From the NCBI GenBank assembly GCA_963742315.1, contig CAVULE010000010.1:1-64000 (forward strand): a DNA stretch of 64,000 nucleotides. The letters are read 5' to 3'. Position numbers and translations under genes: made by a program. Below are positions 43,231 through 52,529 of this stretch, piece after piece. How positions within the stretch are numbered: the first letter of the stretch is position 1; each line of letters begins with the position of its first letter. The stretch is from AV69 sp963742315. GTDB taxonomy: Bacteria > Verrucomicrobiota > Verrucomicrobiia > Chthoniobacterales > UBA10450. Under the pieces are notes generated by a model. That model did no database searches. It saw nothing but the letters and a program-made list of their open reading frames with translations, and had not been told where the DNA came from.

Positions 43231-44247
43231 TTATAGCGTCGCGAAGAAGCGGGCAAGCGTTTCTCGGCCCGCGAGAAAGGAAAGTTTTTCCTTTGCGATC
43301 TTGGTCGCGCGCTCGGCCACGGCTCGTCGCTCGTTCTCGTTCGTCAGCAAACGCTGCGCGATTTCGATTAACTCGGCGTCGCTACGTTTTCCCCCACACG
43401 TTTCCGGAAACGTGATCCGTTCAATCGCGCCATCGCCGCCCACACAAACGGAGCGGCAGAGGAGGGCATCACCTGCCACTTGCCCCGGAACACGACTGCG
43501 GTCGAGCTGGAAGATAATTTTGTGACGCGTCACTTCGCCCAAATAGGCGCGATATTCCATTCGTTTTTCGTGCACCTGAATTTTTCGAAAGCCGATTTCG
43601 CTGATGAGCTTCGCCCCGCGACGCCGGTCGAAATTGAAGACTGTCACCGGCTCCTTTGTAGCGTCACTCAGCTTTTTTACAGCGAGAAGGGCAGAGAGAT
43701 GATTCCGCGTAGGTACCGCGAACTCACGCGTGCCCACGAAAATTCCGGAACGATTTTCCATTGCCCAATTCCAGTTCTCGTCCTCGATAGGATAAGGCGT
43801 GGGAAGATACTCGATCCCGTCATCGCGAAAGAAGCGAAAGAAGTCGGCAACCTCCGGCGTGCTCGCGACGCAGCCATTCGCTGCACGCACGATCCTGACA
43901 AAGCGAGCGAATCGTGTTGGATCGCTTAACTGTTGTGCAACCTGATGCGCTCCCGTTTCTTTCAATGCCACCACGGTTTTGCGCTTTGTCCTTTTCAATT
44001 CCGCCAGGGCGCGCTCGCTTGGGCGAAAATCGCCGCGCAAGAGGAGCAATACCGGCCATCCGCTCACGATCGCGCGCTTGAGGTCGCGAAAAACCGCACC
44101 GTGCGTGCAAGCCGCATACGCATGAAAATTCACCGGCGCATGCTCGTTAGCCGGCGCGCTCCGGTTTTCAGCAAAATGTTGCTCGTGATCGCGCCCGGCT
44201 GGATTCAGCACCGCCAGCCGAAAATTTTCCGCGTCCGCTGACGCCAT
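43231..44247 (-). CDS. Glycosyltransferase-like protein
   Basis: A 338-residue protein resembling family 1/4 glycosyltransferases without clear catalytic motifs. Suggestive parts are WPVLLLLRGDFRPSERALAE, NRSGIFVGTREFAVPTRNHL, YRAYLGEVTRHKIIFQLDRS, DALLCRSVCVGGDGAIERIT (donor-site-like) and a C-terminal helix IAQRLLTNENERRAVAERAT seen in CgeB-type enzymes. It starts at ATG 44247, two bases after the class A PBP gene, so the two form one transcription unit. An envelope glycan role fits the neighbourhood. Confidence 0.6.
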   Translation of the reverse strand: MASADAENFRLAVLNPAGRDHEQHFAENRSAPANEHAPVNFHAYAACTHGAVFRDLKRAIVSGWPVLLLLRGDFRPSERALAELKRTKRKTVVALKETGAHQVAQQLSDPTRFARFVRIVRAANGCVASTPEVADFFRFFRDDGIEYLPTPYPIEDENWNWAMENRSGIFVGTREFAVPTRNHLSALLAVKKLSDATKEPVTVFNFDRRRGAKLISEIGFRKIQVHEKRMEYRAYLGEVTRHKIIFQLDRSRVPGQVAGDALLCRSVCVGGDGAIERITFPETCGGKRSDAELIEIAQRLLTNENERRAVAERATKIAKEKLSFLAGRETLARFFATL

Positions 44248-44248
44248 T

Positions 44249-46843
44249 CTAATTGCTTTCGTCTTCGTCCGCTGGCGTTGCCCGGCGGACTTCTGGCTCG
44301 GAAGCTTGGGGGGTTGGTCGCACTACCGGAATCGCGCGACGGACCTCAACGGGCGAACCGGACGGCCTCACCACCGTTGTTACCGTGTCGGTTGGGACGG
44401 GTGCAGGACTCGGCGCGTTCGCTTCATTTTCTCCTGGTTGCACCGGTATTGCTTTCAAGATCGGCTTTGTCGGGTCAGGCATTTCGTCAGATGTCGGCGC
44501 GTTTTCGGCTTCGGGCGACGGCGAAGGCTTTGGATAGACCATCGCGTGCACTGAATTATATGGGTCGCGCGTGGCCAGGAGTGTCGGCCCGTTCGGCGTA
44601 ACCGGCGTCACCGCGGTCGTGTCAACCGCCAGGGCCGCTCGCGGAAATTCCGACGGCGGCAGATCGCGTGTGAGCGAGGCGTGCAGTTCTCCATGAATAT
44701 TGCACGGCTCGCTCGGTTTCTGGTCGGATGTCGCGAGCTCGAGATAAGTTGTCTTTTCTTCCGCCCCGCCCTCACTCGTTTTGATTTTCTCAACGCATTT
44801 ATCGGTCGCAAGCAATCCAGATTTCGCGCAGATGTTTACTCGCTCCAGATTACGCGGCTGCGAAATGTCCTTCGGCGGATAATGTTCGGCTGCGGCGTTC
44901 ATCACATCCACCCATACCGGCAGCGCAATGTCGTGCCCGAACGCGCCACGAAAAATTCGCTGCGGCTTATCGAACCCAGCCCAGACCGCGCAGGTAATCG
45001 CACTGTCGTATCCTGCGAAAAGCACGTCGGTAAAATCGTAGGCGGTCCCGGTTTTTCCGGCCGCTTCCATTTTCTTCAAACCGAAGTTCGTGCGCGCGGC
45101 CTTACCGGTGCCTTTGTCGAGCGCGTCAACCAGACATGAGTGCACTTCGTAGGCGATCTCAGGTTTAATTACGTTCTGCTTGCCGTAATCGTGTTGCGCG
45201 TGCCAAACCGTCCCATCCTTCTCTTCGATCCGTTCCAAAATGTGCGGCAACTTGGGTCGCCAACCGCCGTTCGGGAAAATCGTATAGGCCAGTGCCAATT
45301 CGGCCAAGGTAACTTCACTGCTCCCAAGAAATGTTGCGGGATAGGGCCGCAGCGGCGATTTTATTCCGGCGTTGTGACAGAGCTCGACTACGTTATCCAC
45401 TCCGGGATTCATCCCCAGGCGCACCGTCGCGCCATTTTTCGATTTCGAGAGTGCCTCGCGCGCTGTGATTGGCCCTTCGTAGCGGTTCTCCGCGCTCTCA
45501 GGTCCCCATTCACCGAGAATGCCTGTTGTGCCGCCGATCATGACGGCGCGGTTGTCGAGGGCCGAATCCTCCACCACTGATCCGGGGAACATTCCCTTCT
45601 CGAACGCCGCGGCGAAAACAAAAGGAGTCATCGCTGTTCCTGCCGGACGCCGGGCCTGCAACGCGCGATCGTATTGGTTATGCTCGAAATCGCGGCCGCC
45701 CACCAGCGCAAGCATACCGCCGGTGGCGTTATCCAGAACGATGACCGCGCCCTGCAAATAGTCGGGCACCGGCGGCGGGCTGCTTCCCGGTCGCGCCTTC
45801 CGGAACGTCGCGGTGTATTCCGCGTAGGTCGGGTGTTCATAGTCCGGATGCTTTTCCGCGCGATCAAGGTTTGATCGCAAGGAGTCCTCGGCCGCTTTTT
45901 GCAAATCGGAATCGATCGTGGTGTGAATGCGGAAGCCTTCGTTCATCGCGCGGTTCCATCCCACTGCCTCGATCACCTTCTGCCGGATGTAATCGACCGC
46001 GTAAGTCTGCCCTTGTGCACTCTGCCGGTTGCCGATGAGGAGATCTTCGGATTGCGCCGTGGTGCAACGCTGGCGGTCGATGAAACCGAGGGCGCGCATT
46101 CGGCTTAGCGCGACATTGCGCGATTCGCGCGCGGCCGCCCGGTCCGACCAGGGCGAAAGCCGATTCGGACTTTTGATGATGCCAGCCAGAGTGGCGCACT
46201 CCGCCAGCGACATCTCCCGCGCCGGTTTATCGAAGTAACCGCGCGCGGCCGCTTCCGCGCCATAGAAGCCGCCGCCGAAATAAATTCGGTTCAAATACAG
46301 CTCCATAATTTTTTGCTTCCCGAAATGTTGTTCGATCCTTTCGGCGACATAGATTTCGAGAAGTTTTCGGCGATAGGTCCTTTCCTTCAGGGCAAAACTG
46401 TTGCGGGCGAGTTGTTGAGTAATCGTGCTGGCGCCCTGCCGGACGTGGCCGGAGACAAAGTTGACCAAGGCTGCGCGCACAATGCCAAAGAGATCGTAGC
46501 CGCTATGCTGGTAAAATTTGTTGTCTTCCATCGCGACAACAGCGTTAACCAGATCGGGCGGCAATTGATCGTAGGGAATGGTCTCGCGGTTCTCGACGTA
46601 GATCTGGCCAAAAATTTTTCCGTTCCGGTCCAGAATCACGCTGGCCGATTCCATCTGTTCGAGCTTGCTCAGATCGTAGGTCGCGGCTTCCGCCTTCAAT
46701 TCCGTCGAGACGATTCCGAAATAGATGGCGACGAAAATTATTGCGAGCAGCACAATCAACGTGGGCAGGTAAAATTGGGGCCGCGCGTACCACGGTCGCC
46801 GGTAGCGGTGCGGAAGGGTTGGCGTCAAAAACGAAACAGGCAT
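44249..46843 (-). CDS. Class A penicillin-binding protein with a degenerate transpeptidase motif
   Basis: An 864-residue PBP1A-type membrane protein. After one membrane helix (FYLPTLIVLLAIIFVAIYFG) comes a complete GT51 transglycosylase: MEDNKFYQHSGYDLFGIVRA (catalytic Glu), GASTITQQLARNSF, RKLLEIYVAERIEQHFGK, YLNRIYFGGGFYGAEAAAR. In the transpeptidase domain the SxxK site reads RRPAGTAMTPFVFAAAFE, giving Thr403-Ala-Met-Thr406 in place of Ser-x-x-Lys. The SxN (SKSKN) and KTG (AAGKTGTAYDF) motifs remain. The C-terminal 170 residues are Pro/Thr/Glu rich. Glycan polymerisation is expected; cross-linking by the usual acyl-serine route is not. ATG 46843 is preferred to TTG 46918. Confidence 0.85.
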   Translation of the reverse strand: MPVSFLTPTLPHRYRRPWYARPQFYLPTLIVLLAIIFVAIYFGIVSTELKAEAATYDLSKLEQMESASVILDRNGKIFGQIYVENRETIPYDQLPPDLVNAVVAMEDNKFYQHSGYDLFGIVRAALVNFVSGHVRQGASTITQQLARNSFALKERTYRRKLLEIYVAERIEQHFGKQKIMELYLNRIYFGGGFYGAEAAARGYFDKPAREMSLAECATLAGIIKSPNRLSPWSDRAAARESRNVALSRMRALGFIDRQRCTTAQSEDLLIGNRQSAQGQTYAVDYIRQKVIEAVGWNRAMNEGFRIHTTIDSDLQKAAEDSLRSNLDRAEKHPDYEHPTYAEYTATFRKARPGSSPPPVPDYLQGAVIVLDNATGGMLALVGGRDFEHNQYDRALQARRPAGTAMTPFVFAAAFEKGMFPGSVVEDSALDNRAVMIGGTTGILGEWGPESAENRYEGPITAREALSKSKNGATVRLGMNPGVDNVVELCHNAGIKSPLRPYPATFLGSSEVTLAELALAYTIFPNGGWRPKLPHILERIEEKDGTVWHAQHDYGKQNVIKPEIAYEVHSCLVDALDKGTGKAARTNFGLKKMEAAGKTGTAYDFTDVLFAGYDSAITCAVWAGFDKPQRIFRGAFGHDIALPVWVDVMNAAAEHYPPKDISQPRNLERVNICAKSGLLATDKCVEKIKTSEGGAEEKTTYLELATSDQKPSEPCNIHGELHASLTRDLPPSEFPRAALAVDTTAVTPVTPNGPTLLATRDPYNSVHAMVYPKPSPSPEAENAPTSDEMPDPTKPILKAIPVQPGENEANAPSPAPVPTDTVTTVVRPSGSPVEVRRAIPVVRPTPQASEPEVRRATPADEDESN

Positions 46844-46924
46844 GCGGGCGCTTAAAAAAAGAGGAATAGACTTAGAGGGAAAACTTAGGCGCAATTCTCC
46901 CGAAAATCCAAACGCCAAAGAGCC

Positions 46925-48103
46925 GTGGCAAATTCCGAACTAGTCGAGATTATCCGTAATGAGATTGGCGCGAATGGCCCGATCTCCTTCGCTCGCTTCA
47001 TGGAGCTGGCGCTTTATCACCCCGACCGAGGGTATTACGCGAGCGGGCGGGCCAACATTGGCCGGCGTGGCGATTTTTTTACCAACGTCAGTGTTGGATC
47101 GCTCTTCGGAAGATTGCTCGCGTCCCAGTTTGCCGAAATCTGGGAGAAGCTCGGGCGGCCGCGCGATTTCAAAATCATGGAGCAAGGTGCGCATGATGGC
47201 GTTTTTGCAGCTGATGCGCTGAGTGCGCTGCGGCAATCGGCCGCCGATTGTTTTGCCGCAATTTCCTACTGCATGATCGAGCCGTTTCCGATTTGGCGGG
47301 AGCGACAGCAAAAAAATCTGCGCGAGTTCGCCGGAAAAACTTCCTGGGTCGCCTCGGTTGACGAAATCGCGCCCTTCGTCGGAATTCATTTTTCCAACGA
47401 ACTATTCGATTCGTTGCCGGTGCATCTCATCGTTTCCGGTGGAGTCGCGAACGGTGCCACCGTTTGGAGCGAAAAATTCGTTGCCCTGGAACACGGGCTT
47501 TCAGCCTGTGCGCCCAGCGGAGTTGAACTCCGCTGTCCAGACGCTCGTTTCATATTTACCAACGCGAACGTTAGCCGTTCCAACTTGCAGCTTGATCATC
47601 TCGGATTTTTCCCGGCTGGCTTCGAAACGGAAGTGAATTTCGCTGCGCCCAAACTAATGAGCGAGATCGCCGCCAAACTTTCGCGTGGCATCATTCTTAC
47701 AATCGATTACGGCTTTTCGCGCACGGAGTTCTACTCGCTACATCGCAGCCAGGGTTCACTCCGGGTCCGGGCGAACCAGCAAAAGCTATCCTCGCCTTTT
47801 CAGCAGATTGGGCTGGCCGATATCTCCGCGCACGTCGAGTGGACTACTCTTGCCGAAGTAGCCCAATCGTCGGGTGCCACTCCAATCGGTTTTACCGACC
47901 AGCACCATTTTCTTACCGGAATCATTTCTAAATCCTTTCCAGAGGCCGACTTTGACGCTTCTGAAAAACGCGCCCTGCAAACTTTGCTGCATCCGGAAAT
48001 GCTTGGCCGAAATTTTCAAGCGCTTGCGCTGGGCAAAGATTTTCGCGAAACGCTAAGCGGATTCCATTTTGCGCGTGACCCTACCGCCGCGCTCGGGTTT
48101 TGA
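46925..48103 (+). CDS. MidA/NDUFAF7-type SAM-dependent methyltransferase
   Basis: A 392-residue class I methyltransferase of the DUF185 family, whose mitochondrial member methylates an arginine of complex I. Typical parts: ISFARFMELALYHPDRGYYA, RRGDFFTNVSVGSLFGRLLA, FKIMEQGAHDGVFAADALSA (motif I, here EQGAHDG), IHFSNELFDSLPVHLI, ILTIDYGFSRTEFY and LTGIISKSFPEADFDA. The GTG 46925 start gives the expected N-terminus. Residues about 189-207 (HGLSACAPSGVELRCPD) are encoded by a pair of palindromes of the spacer-repeat type and look inserted in frame. It diverges from the PBP gene. Confidence 0.82.
   Translation: MANSELVEIIRNEIGANGPISFARFMELALYHPDRGYYASGRANIGRRGDFFTNVSVGSLFGRLLASQFAEIWEKLGRPRDFKIMEQGAHDGVFAADALSALRQSAADCFAAISYCMIEPFPIWRERQQKNLREFAGKTSWVASVDEIAPFVGIHFSNELFDSLPVHLIVSGGVANGATVWSEKFVALEHGLSACAPSGVELRCPDARFIFTNANVSRSNLQLDHLGFFPAGFETEVNFAAPKLMSEIAAKLSRGIILTIDYGFSRTEFYSLHRSQGSLRVRANQQKLSSPFQQIGLADISAHVEWTTLAEVAQSSGATPIGFTDQHHFLTGIISKSFPEADFDASEKRALQTLLHPEMLGRNFQALALGKDFRETLSGFHFARDPTAALGF
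47490..47545 (+). repeat. Spacer-type palindromes inside a coding sequence
   Basis: An imperfect hairpin (ACACGGGCTTTCAGCCTGTG) and a perfect one (AGCGGAGT-TGA-ACTCCGCT) stand side by side in frame in the MidA-like gene. The same style of paired hairpins otherwise occurs only in spacers. Confidence 0.6.
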
Positions 48104-48116
48104 ACCGCAACGGAAC

Positions 48117-48263
48117 ACAGGCTTGAAGGGCTGTGTGCCGCACAGGTCTCTAGACCTGTGTTCCTTACACCCGCCCTCCCGCCAGGCCGACCTCTAGCTG
48201 AAAGGGGCGACTTCCGAGTCGCCCACTACATTGGTTTGGCAAGCGACGCGCTTGCCCTACAAG
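48117..48263. repeat. Cluster of CTACA-type spacer palindromes
   Basis: Hairpins ACAGGTCT-C-TAGACCTGT, GGGCGACT-TCCG-AGTCGCCC followed by ACTACA, and GGCAAGCG-ACG-CGCTTGCC followed by CTACA lie between two converging genes and may also end transcription. Confidence 0.65.
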
Positions 48264-48316
48264 AGCAAGGGAGACGAAGAGGAAGAAGAAGTGGAAAGCG
48301 CATGGAATCCGCAAAG

Positions 48317-49423
48317 TTACTTCGCCACTGCAACGGCATCGATTTGAAGGGGCGACTCGCCGGGAATTTTCGCAGTGCCCGTGATTCGAGCTCGAGTCTG
48401 TTCGTCTGGTTCCTCGGCTTTGGCTTCGGCCGTTTTCTTTTGCGCGGCCGATGACGAAGCGATGTAGTTGCCTTCGAAGACAACGCGCTTCTTCAAACTG
48501 TTGTTATACCCGGTGGCACGGAAATAGAACTCGGCATTGGCCGCCTGCGCTTTGTCATCAAAGCTGGCGGGTGCGCGCGATGACGGCGCTGCATAATTTC
48601 GCTTCTGGTTGAAGATGCTGCGCGCATCGTTCTTGGCCAACGGTTCGAGCCTGCCCGAATAAGTGGAGCCATCTCCATCAACCACCCGAATTTCGTGATC
48701 GGTTTGCTCCACCTGAAACTCGTTCAAAATGTTGAGTGTCTGTTTGGGTTTACTGCGAAAGGCTTGATCGGAAGCATTCTTCGAAAATTGCTGGCGGAAG
48801 TTGGTCGTCTGCTGGTTTTGTGCCAGTGACGCCGCTGCTGGCGTCGACTGGTTAGTTTCCTTAGCGGCTAACGATCTGCCGGCCAGCAATGGTTGGTCAG
48901 CTTTGGCGCCGGCAGCCATCAGGTCTTCGGTCACCGGCGCTGTCGGAGAAGGGGTGGTCGTTGTCCCGGCTGACTTCGTCAGTGCGTCAGCATCCTTGGC
49001 CTCTTCGGTGGGTCGCGAGGCGGCAGCGTTGCCATCTGCGAAGGCCGGCACAGTAGGGGCCGCCGCACCTTGTTCGAATACTTTTTGTGGCGCGGCGGCT
49101 TTGTCTGCCGGAGGCATCGGCTCTTGCATTGCCAGCTTCCTGGTTTCGCCTCCAGCCGATTGGTGTTCCCGCCGCCACCAGATGGCCGACGCGCTAACGA
49201 GAAGTAGAGCCAAAGCTGTGGCTGTCACGAGCCGCGGCCAAGAAAGCCCAAATGCGCGCCAGCGCGACTCGCATTCGTCCTTTCGGGCCAAACGTGAAAT
49301 CTCATGATGAAGCTGCGTCCGCATCGGATTCGGCATTTTCGGGTCGGCCCCGAACGCGGCGCGGCGGGCCTTGGCGGAGGTTTCCAGCAGCTCTTCAATG
49401 GGCTTTTTCGGTTCCAGCGGCAT
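48317..49423 (-). CDS. Membrane-anchored partner of the ECF sigma factor (anti-sigma-like)
   Basis: A 368-residue protein with a cytoplasmic N-terminus of about 65 residues, one membrane helix (LVTATALALLLVSASAIWW) and a long Ala/Thr/Pro-rich periplasmic part. The periplasmic end has a more ordered segment (LNILNEFQVEQTDHEIRVVD and FYFRATGYNNSLKKRVVFEG). Gene order directly after an ECF sigma gene (11 bases apart) and the topology are those of an anti-sigma factor. The cytoplasmic part lacks a zinc HxxxCxxC motif, so the assignment rests on context. Confidence 0.6.
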   Translation of the reverse strand: MPLEPKKPIEELLETSAKARRAAFGADPKMPNPMRTQLHHEISRLARKDECESRWRAFGLSWPRLVTATALALLLVSASAIWWRREHQSAGGETRKLAMQEPMPPADKAAAPQKVFEQGAAAPTVPAFADGNAAASRPTEEAKDADALTKSAGTTTTPSPTAPVTEDLMAAGAKADQPLLAGRSLAAKETNQSTPAAASLAQNQQTTNFRQQFSKNASDQAFRSKPKQTLNILNEFQVEQTDHEIRVVDGDGSTYSGRLEPLAKNDARSIFNQKRNYAAPSSRAPASFDDKAQAANAEFYFRATGYNNSLKKRVVFEGNYIASSSAAQKKTAEAKAEEPDEQTRARITGTAKIPGESPLQIDAVAVAK

Positions 49424-49434
49424 GACTTCTCAAG

Positions 49435-50070
49435 TTAGACGGTAAATAAATGTTCTGATGGAAAGATTTTTTTTGCGATGACGCAGAGGCGATCAAGACA
49501 CTTGCTTAAGCGCGAGCTGACCGTTTTCGGATTCAACCGCAACTCGGTCGCGATTTCGCCGTAACTCAGTTCGCCATAGTAACGCAACTCGATGATTTCC
49601 CGGCAAGGATCCTCCAGCTGATCGAGGCTTTGCCGAATGAGACGAGAAGTTTCGGCATTTATCACCACCGTATCCGGCCCGGGACATCCCGATGGCGGAT
49701 CGATTTGGCCGCTCGCGCGCGCGCCATCGAGCGAGAACTGGACAACGTTGCCGCCCCGTTTCTCGGCGCGACTTTTTCCGCGAAAATCCAGCGCCTTGTT
49801 CGCGGCCACGCGCAATAACCACGTTTGAAAAGAACTCTTGCCTTGAAATGATGCCAGGTTTCGCACGACGGCGAGGAAGGTCTCCTGGCAGATCTCTTCC
49901 GTGTCTTCGTGATTGAAGTCGGCGGACAACTGGAAAACGAAGCGCGCCGCCACCGGATAATACTTGTCGAACAACGCATCCCACGCGTCCGCGTCACCGT
50001 CGCGGCAGCGTTCGATCAATTCGGAATCGGCCTTTCCGGAATTAGAGACCGCAACTCGAGGCTTGCTCAT
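49435..50070 (-). CDS. ECF-family RNA polymerase sigma factor
   Basis: A 211-residue extracytoplasmic-function sigma factor. Region 2: LIERCRDGDADAWDALFDKY, EEICQETFLAVVRNLASFQG and SSFQTWLLRVAANKALDFRG. Region 4: LDQLEDPCREIIELRYYGEL, SYGEIATELRLNPKTVSSRL and SKCLDRL (helix-turn-helix). Start ATG 50070. It is followed after 11 bases by a single-span membrane protein probably acting as its anti-sigma factor, and it is divergent from two secreted vWA proteins that are natural candidate targets. Confidence 0.9.
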   Translation of the reverse strand: MSKPRVAVSNSGKADSELIERCRDGDADAWDALFDKYYPVAARFVFQLSADFNHEDTEEICQETFLAVVRNLASFQGKSSFQTWLLRVAANKALDFRGKSRAEKRGGNVVQFSLDGARASGQIDPPSGCPGPDTVVINAETSRLIRQSLDQLEDPCREIIELRYYGELSYGEIATELRLNPKTVSSRLSKCLDRLCVIAKKIFPSEHLFTV

Positions 50071-50173
50071 TAGATCACGTTGATCATCTCACGCACCTCT
50101 GACCTGTCCAGCTTCTCTCCAATTCAGAAAAAAAGACGGGAGCATTTTCGCGGGGATGCCGACTAACAGGGCA

Positions 50174-52396
50174 ATGAAAAGATCGCTCCTGATTCTCGCA
50201 GCCGGTTTGTTCGGCATGCTTTCCGATGCGCGCGCGGATGGCTTCATCGTGGTGGAACGGCCGTTTCTGGTGCGGCCCGGGCATTTCCCCTTTGCGCCGC
50301 TGGAGGTGACCAGCCACCACGTCGAGGTCAAAATCGATAGCCAGGTAGCAGTTACTTCGATCGATCAGGAGTTCTACAACCCGAACGATCAGCGACTGGA
50401 AGGCACCTACATGTTTCCAGTGCCGAAAGGCGCGCACATCGACAAGTTCAGCATGGAGATCGGCGGGAAAATGGTGGACGCCGAATTGTTGCCCGCGGAA
50501 AAGGCGCGCCAAATTTACGAGGAGATCGTGCGCAAAATGCGCGATCCCGCACTGCTGGAATATGCCGGACGTGATCTCTTTAAGGTTCGCATTTTCCCGA
50601 TCGAACCGCGGAGCCGCAAGCCGATCAAGATTTCCTATAGCGAATTACTGCGTTCGGACGCCGGCACCGTCACCTACAGTTACCCGTTGAGCACGGAGAA
50701 ATTTTCCGCGCAGCCGATCAAGAGCTTGAGCGTAAAGGTAGAAGTGAAATCGGAGCAACCGCTCGCTTCGATTTATTCGCCCAGTCACAAGGTCGAAATC
50801 AAACGGGACGGCGCTAATCGCGCCGTGATTGGTTATGAATCGAAGGATGAAAAACCCGAGACGGATTTCCAGCTCGTTTATAACTGGGAAGCGCGTGATG
50901 TCGGCCTGAGTTTGATCACGCATAAGCCCGTTGGGGAAGATGGTTATTTCCTGATCCTCGCGGCGCCGACGGTGGCGAAAGAAACCAAGCCCGCTCCGAA
51001 GGATGTGGTCTTTGTGGTCGATACCTCGGGCTCGATGGCGGGCGCGAAATTGCAACAAGCGAAGAAGGCGCTCGAATTCTGCGTCGAGAATTTAAACGGC
51101 GAAGATCGTTTCGAGATCGTGCGGTTTTCCACCGAAGCGGAACCGCTTTTCGGCAAACTGGTTGATGCCGATTCGGAACATCGCAAGCGCGCATCGAATT
51201 TCATTGCCGACCTAAAACCGATTGGCGGCACCGCTATTGCGGACGCGTTGCAAAGCGCACTCAAAGCGCGCACGGAAAAAACCGACCGGCCATTCGTCAT
51301 TATTTTTCTAACGGATGGATTGCCGACCGTGGGAACGCGGAATCCGGACGAGATCGTGGCTGAGGTCAAAAAAGCCGGTGACGCGCGCATCTTTTCGTTT
51401 GGCATTGGATCGGACGTAAACACGCAGCTACTCGATCAAATCGCCGAGGGAACGCGTGCCTTCAGTCAATACGTGCTGGCGAACGAAGATCTCGAAGTAA
51501 AAGTTTCGAGTTTCTATACCCGGATCAAAGAACCGGTCCTGACGAATGTGCGTTTGGAATTCGGTGGCGGCATTCGCACCAGTAAATTGTATCCGGCGCA
51601 ATTACCGGACTTGTTCAAAGGCGATCAACTCGTCGTAACCGGCCGCTACACCGGCTCCGGCGAAGTAGAAGCAAAACTTACCGGCATGGCCAACGGCCGC
51701 GAACAAACATTCAACTACAAGGTAAAATTCAATGATTCTTCCAACGATTATGTGGCGCGGCTTTGGGCGACGCGGCGTGTTGGATTTTTGCTCGATGAAA
51801 TTCGAATTCATGGAGAAACCAGCGAGCTGCGCGATGAAGCCACCGATTTGGCGCGGCGATTTGGGATAGTGACCCCTTACACGGCCTACTTAATCGTCGA
51901 AGACGAAGATCGGCGGCGAGTGCCAATGACGGAGCGTTCGATGCAAAGCATGAGCGCGGATGGCGCGGCGCGAGCTGGGGTCGCGAAAGCGTGGGACGGA
52001 TTCAAGGAGAAAAAAGATGGCGACGACGCGGTGGCAAACGCCCGTAGTCAGAATGCATTTAAGTTCGCCGATCAATCGGCGGCCTCGATCTATGCCGGGG
52101 CGGAGGAATCGCTGCGCGGATTTGCGCTCAGCGCTCCGGCTGCGCGAGCGGAGTCGGATCGCCTCACCCAATACACTCAGCAATCAAAATTCGTGAATGG
52201 CCGCGCCTTTTTCCAAAACGGCAAGCAATGGGTTGATGCGAAGGCGCAAAACGCGACCAGGCGGGAACGCATTCAGTTCAACTCCGAGGCCTATTTCGAT
52301 CTTCTCAAAAAACATCCCGAGGCCGCGCCATGGATGGCGCTTGGCCAAAACGTCCTGCTCTCGCTCGACGACACCGTCTATGAAATCACCGACTAG
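50174..52396 (+). CDS. Secreted VIT and von Willebrand A domain protein
   Basis: A 740-residue exported protein related to inter-alpha-trypsin inhibitor heavy chains. Signal peptide MKRSLLILAAGLFGMLSD; an in-frame ATG at 50156 is less likely. VIT domain, about residues 25-150: SHHVEVKIDSQVAVTSIDQE, FYNPNDQRLEGTYMFPVPKG, EKARQIYEEIVRKMRDPALL and GRDLFKVRIFPIEPRSRKPI. vWA domain from about residue 285: DVVFVVDTSGSMAGAKLQQA (MIDAS DxSxS), RFSTEAEPLFGK, GGTAIADALQSAL and FLTDGLPTVGTRN. The C-terminal 200 residues include an EDEDRRRVPMTERSMQSM segment. No anchor is seen. It likely binds proteins at the cell surface. Divergent from the ECF pair. Confidence 0.87.
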   Translation: MKRSLLILAAGLFGMLSDARADGFIVVERPFLVRPGHFPFAPLEVTSHHVEVKIDSQVAVTSIDQEFYNPNDQRLEGTYMFPVPKGAHIDKFSMEIGGKMVDAELLPAEKARQIYEEIVRKMRDPALLEYAGRDLFKVRIFPIEPRSRKPIKISYSELLRSDAGTVTYSYPLSTEKFSAQPIKSLSVKVEVKSEQPLASIYSPSHKVEIKRDGANRAVIGYESKDEKPETDFQLVYNWEARDVGLSLITHKPVGEDGYFLILAAPTVAKETKPAPKDVVFVVDTSGSMAGAKLQQAKKALEFCVENLNGEDRFEIVRFSTEAEPLFGKLVDADSEHRKRASNFIADLKPIGGTAIADALQSALKARTEKTDRPFVIIFLTDGLPTVGTRNPDEIVAEVKKAGDARIFSFGIGSDVNTQLLDQIAEGTRAFSQYVLANEDLEVKVSSFYTRIKEPVLTNVRLEFGGGIRTSKLYPAQLPDLFKGDQLVVTGRYTGSGEVEAKLTGMANGREQTFNYKVKFNDSSNDYVARLWATRRVGFLLDEIRIHGETSELRDEATDLARRFGIVTPYTAYLIVEDEDRRRVPMTERSMQSMSADGAARAGVAKAWDGFKEKKDGDDAVANARSQNAFKFADQSAASIYAGAEESLRGFALSAPAARAESDRLTQYTQQSKFVNGRAFFQNGKQWVDAKAQNATRRERIQFNSEAYFDLLKKHPEAAPWMALGQNVLLSLDDTVYEITD

Positions 52397-52460
52397 CCCA
52401 ATTATGAACTCAACCACTCATTCAGTTATCTCGCCAAACATTGCGCGCATCGCACCCGCA

Positions 52461-52523
52461 GTAGCCGCCCCGCTCTGTCGAGGCGCCGGCAATCTCGACG
52501 CGGCGACAGAGCGCCGCGGCTAC
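52461..52523. repeat. Perfect nested palindromic spacer element
   Basis: The outer arms GTAGCCGC and GCGGCTAC are exact complements, as are the inner arms CGCTCTGTCG and CGACAGAGCG; a smaller hairpin fills the centre. The element ends six bases before the ATG of the vWA gene at 52530. Confidence 0.75.
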
Positions 52524-52529
52524 AAGATA

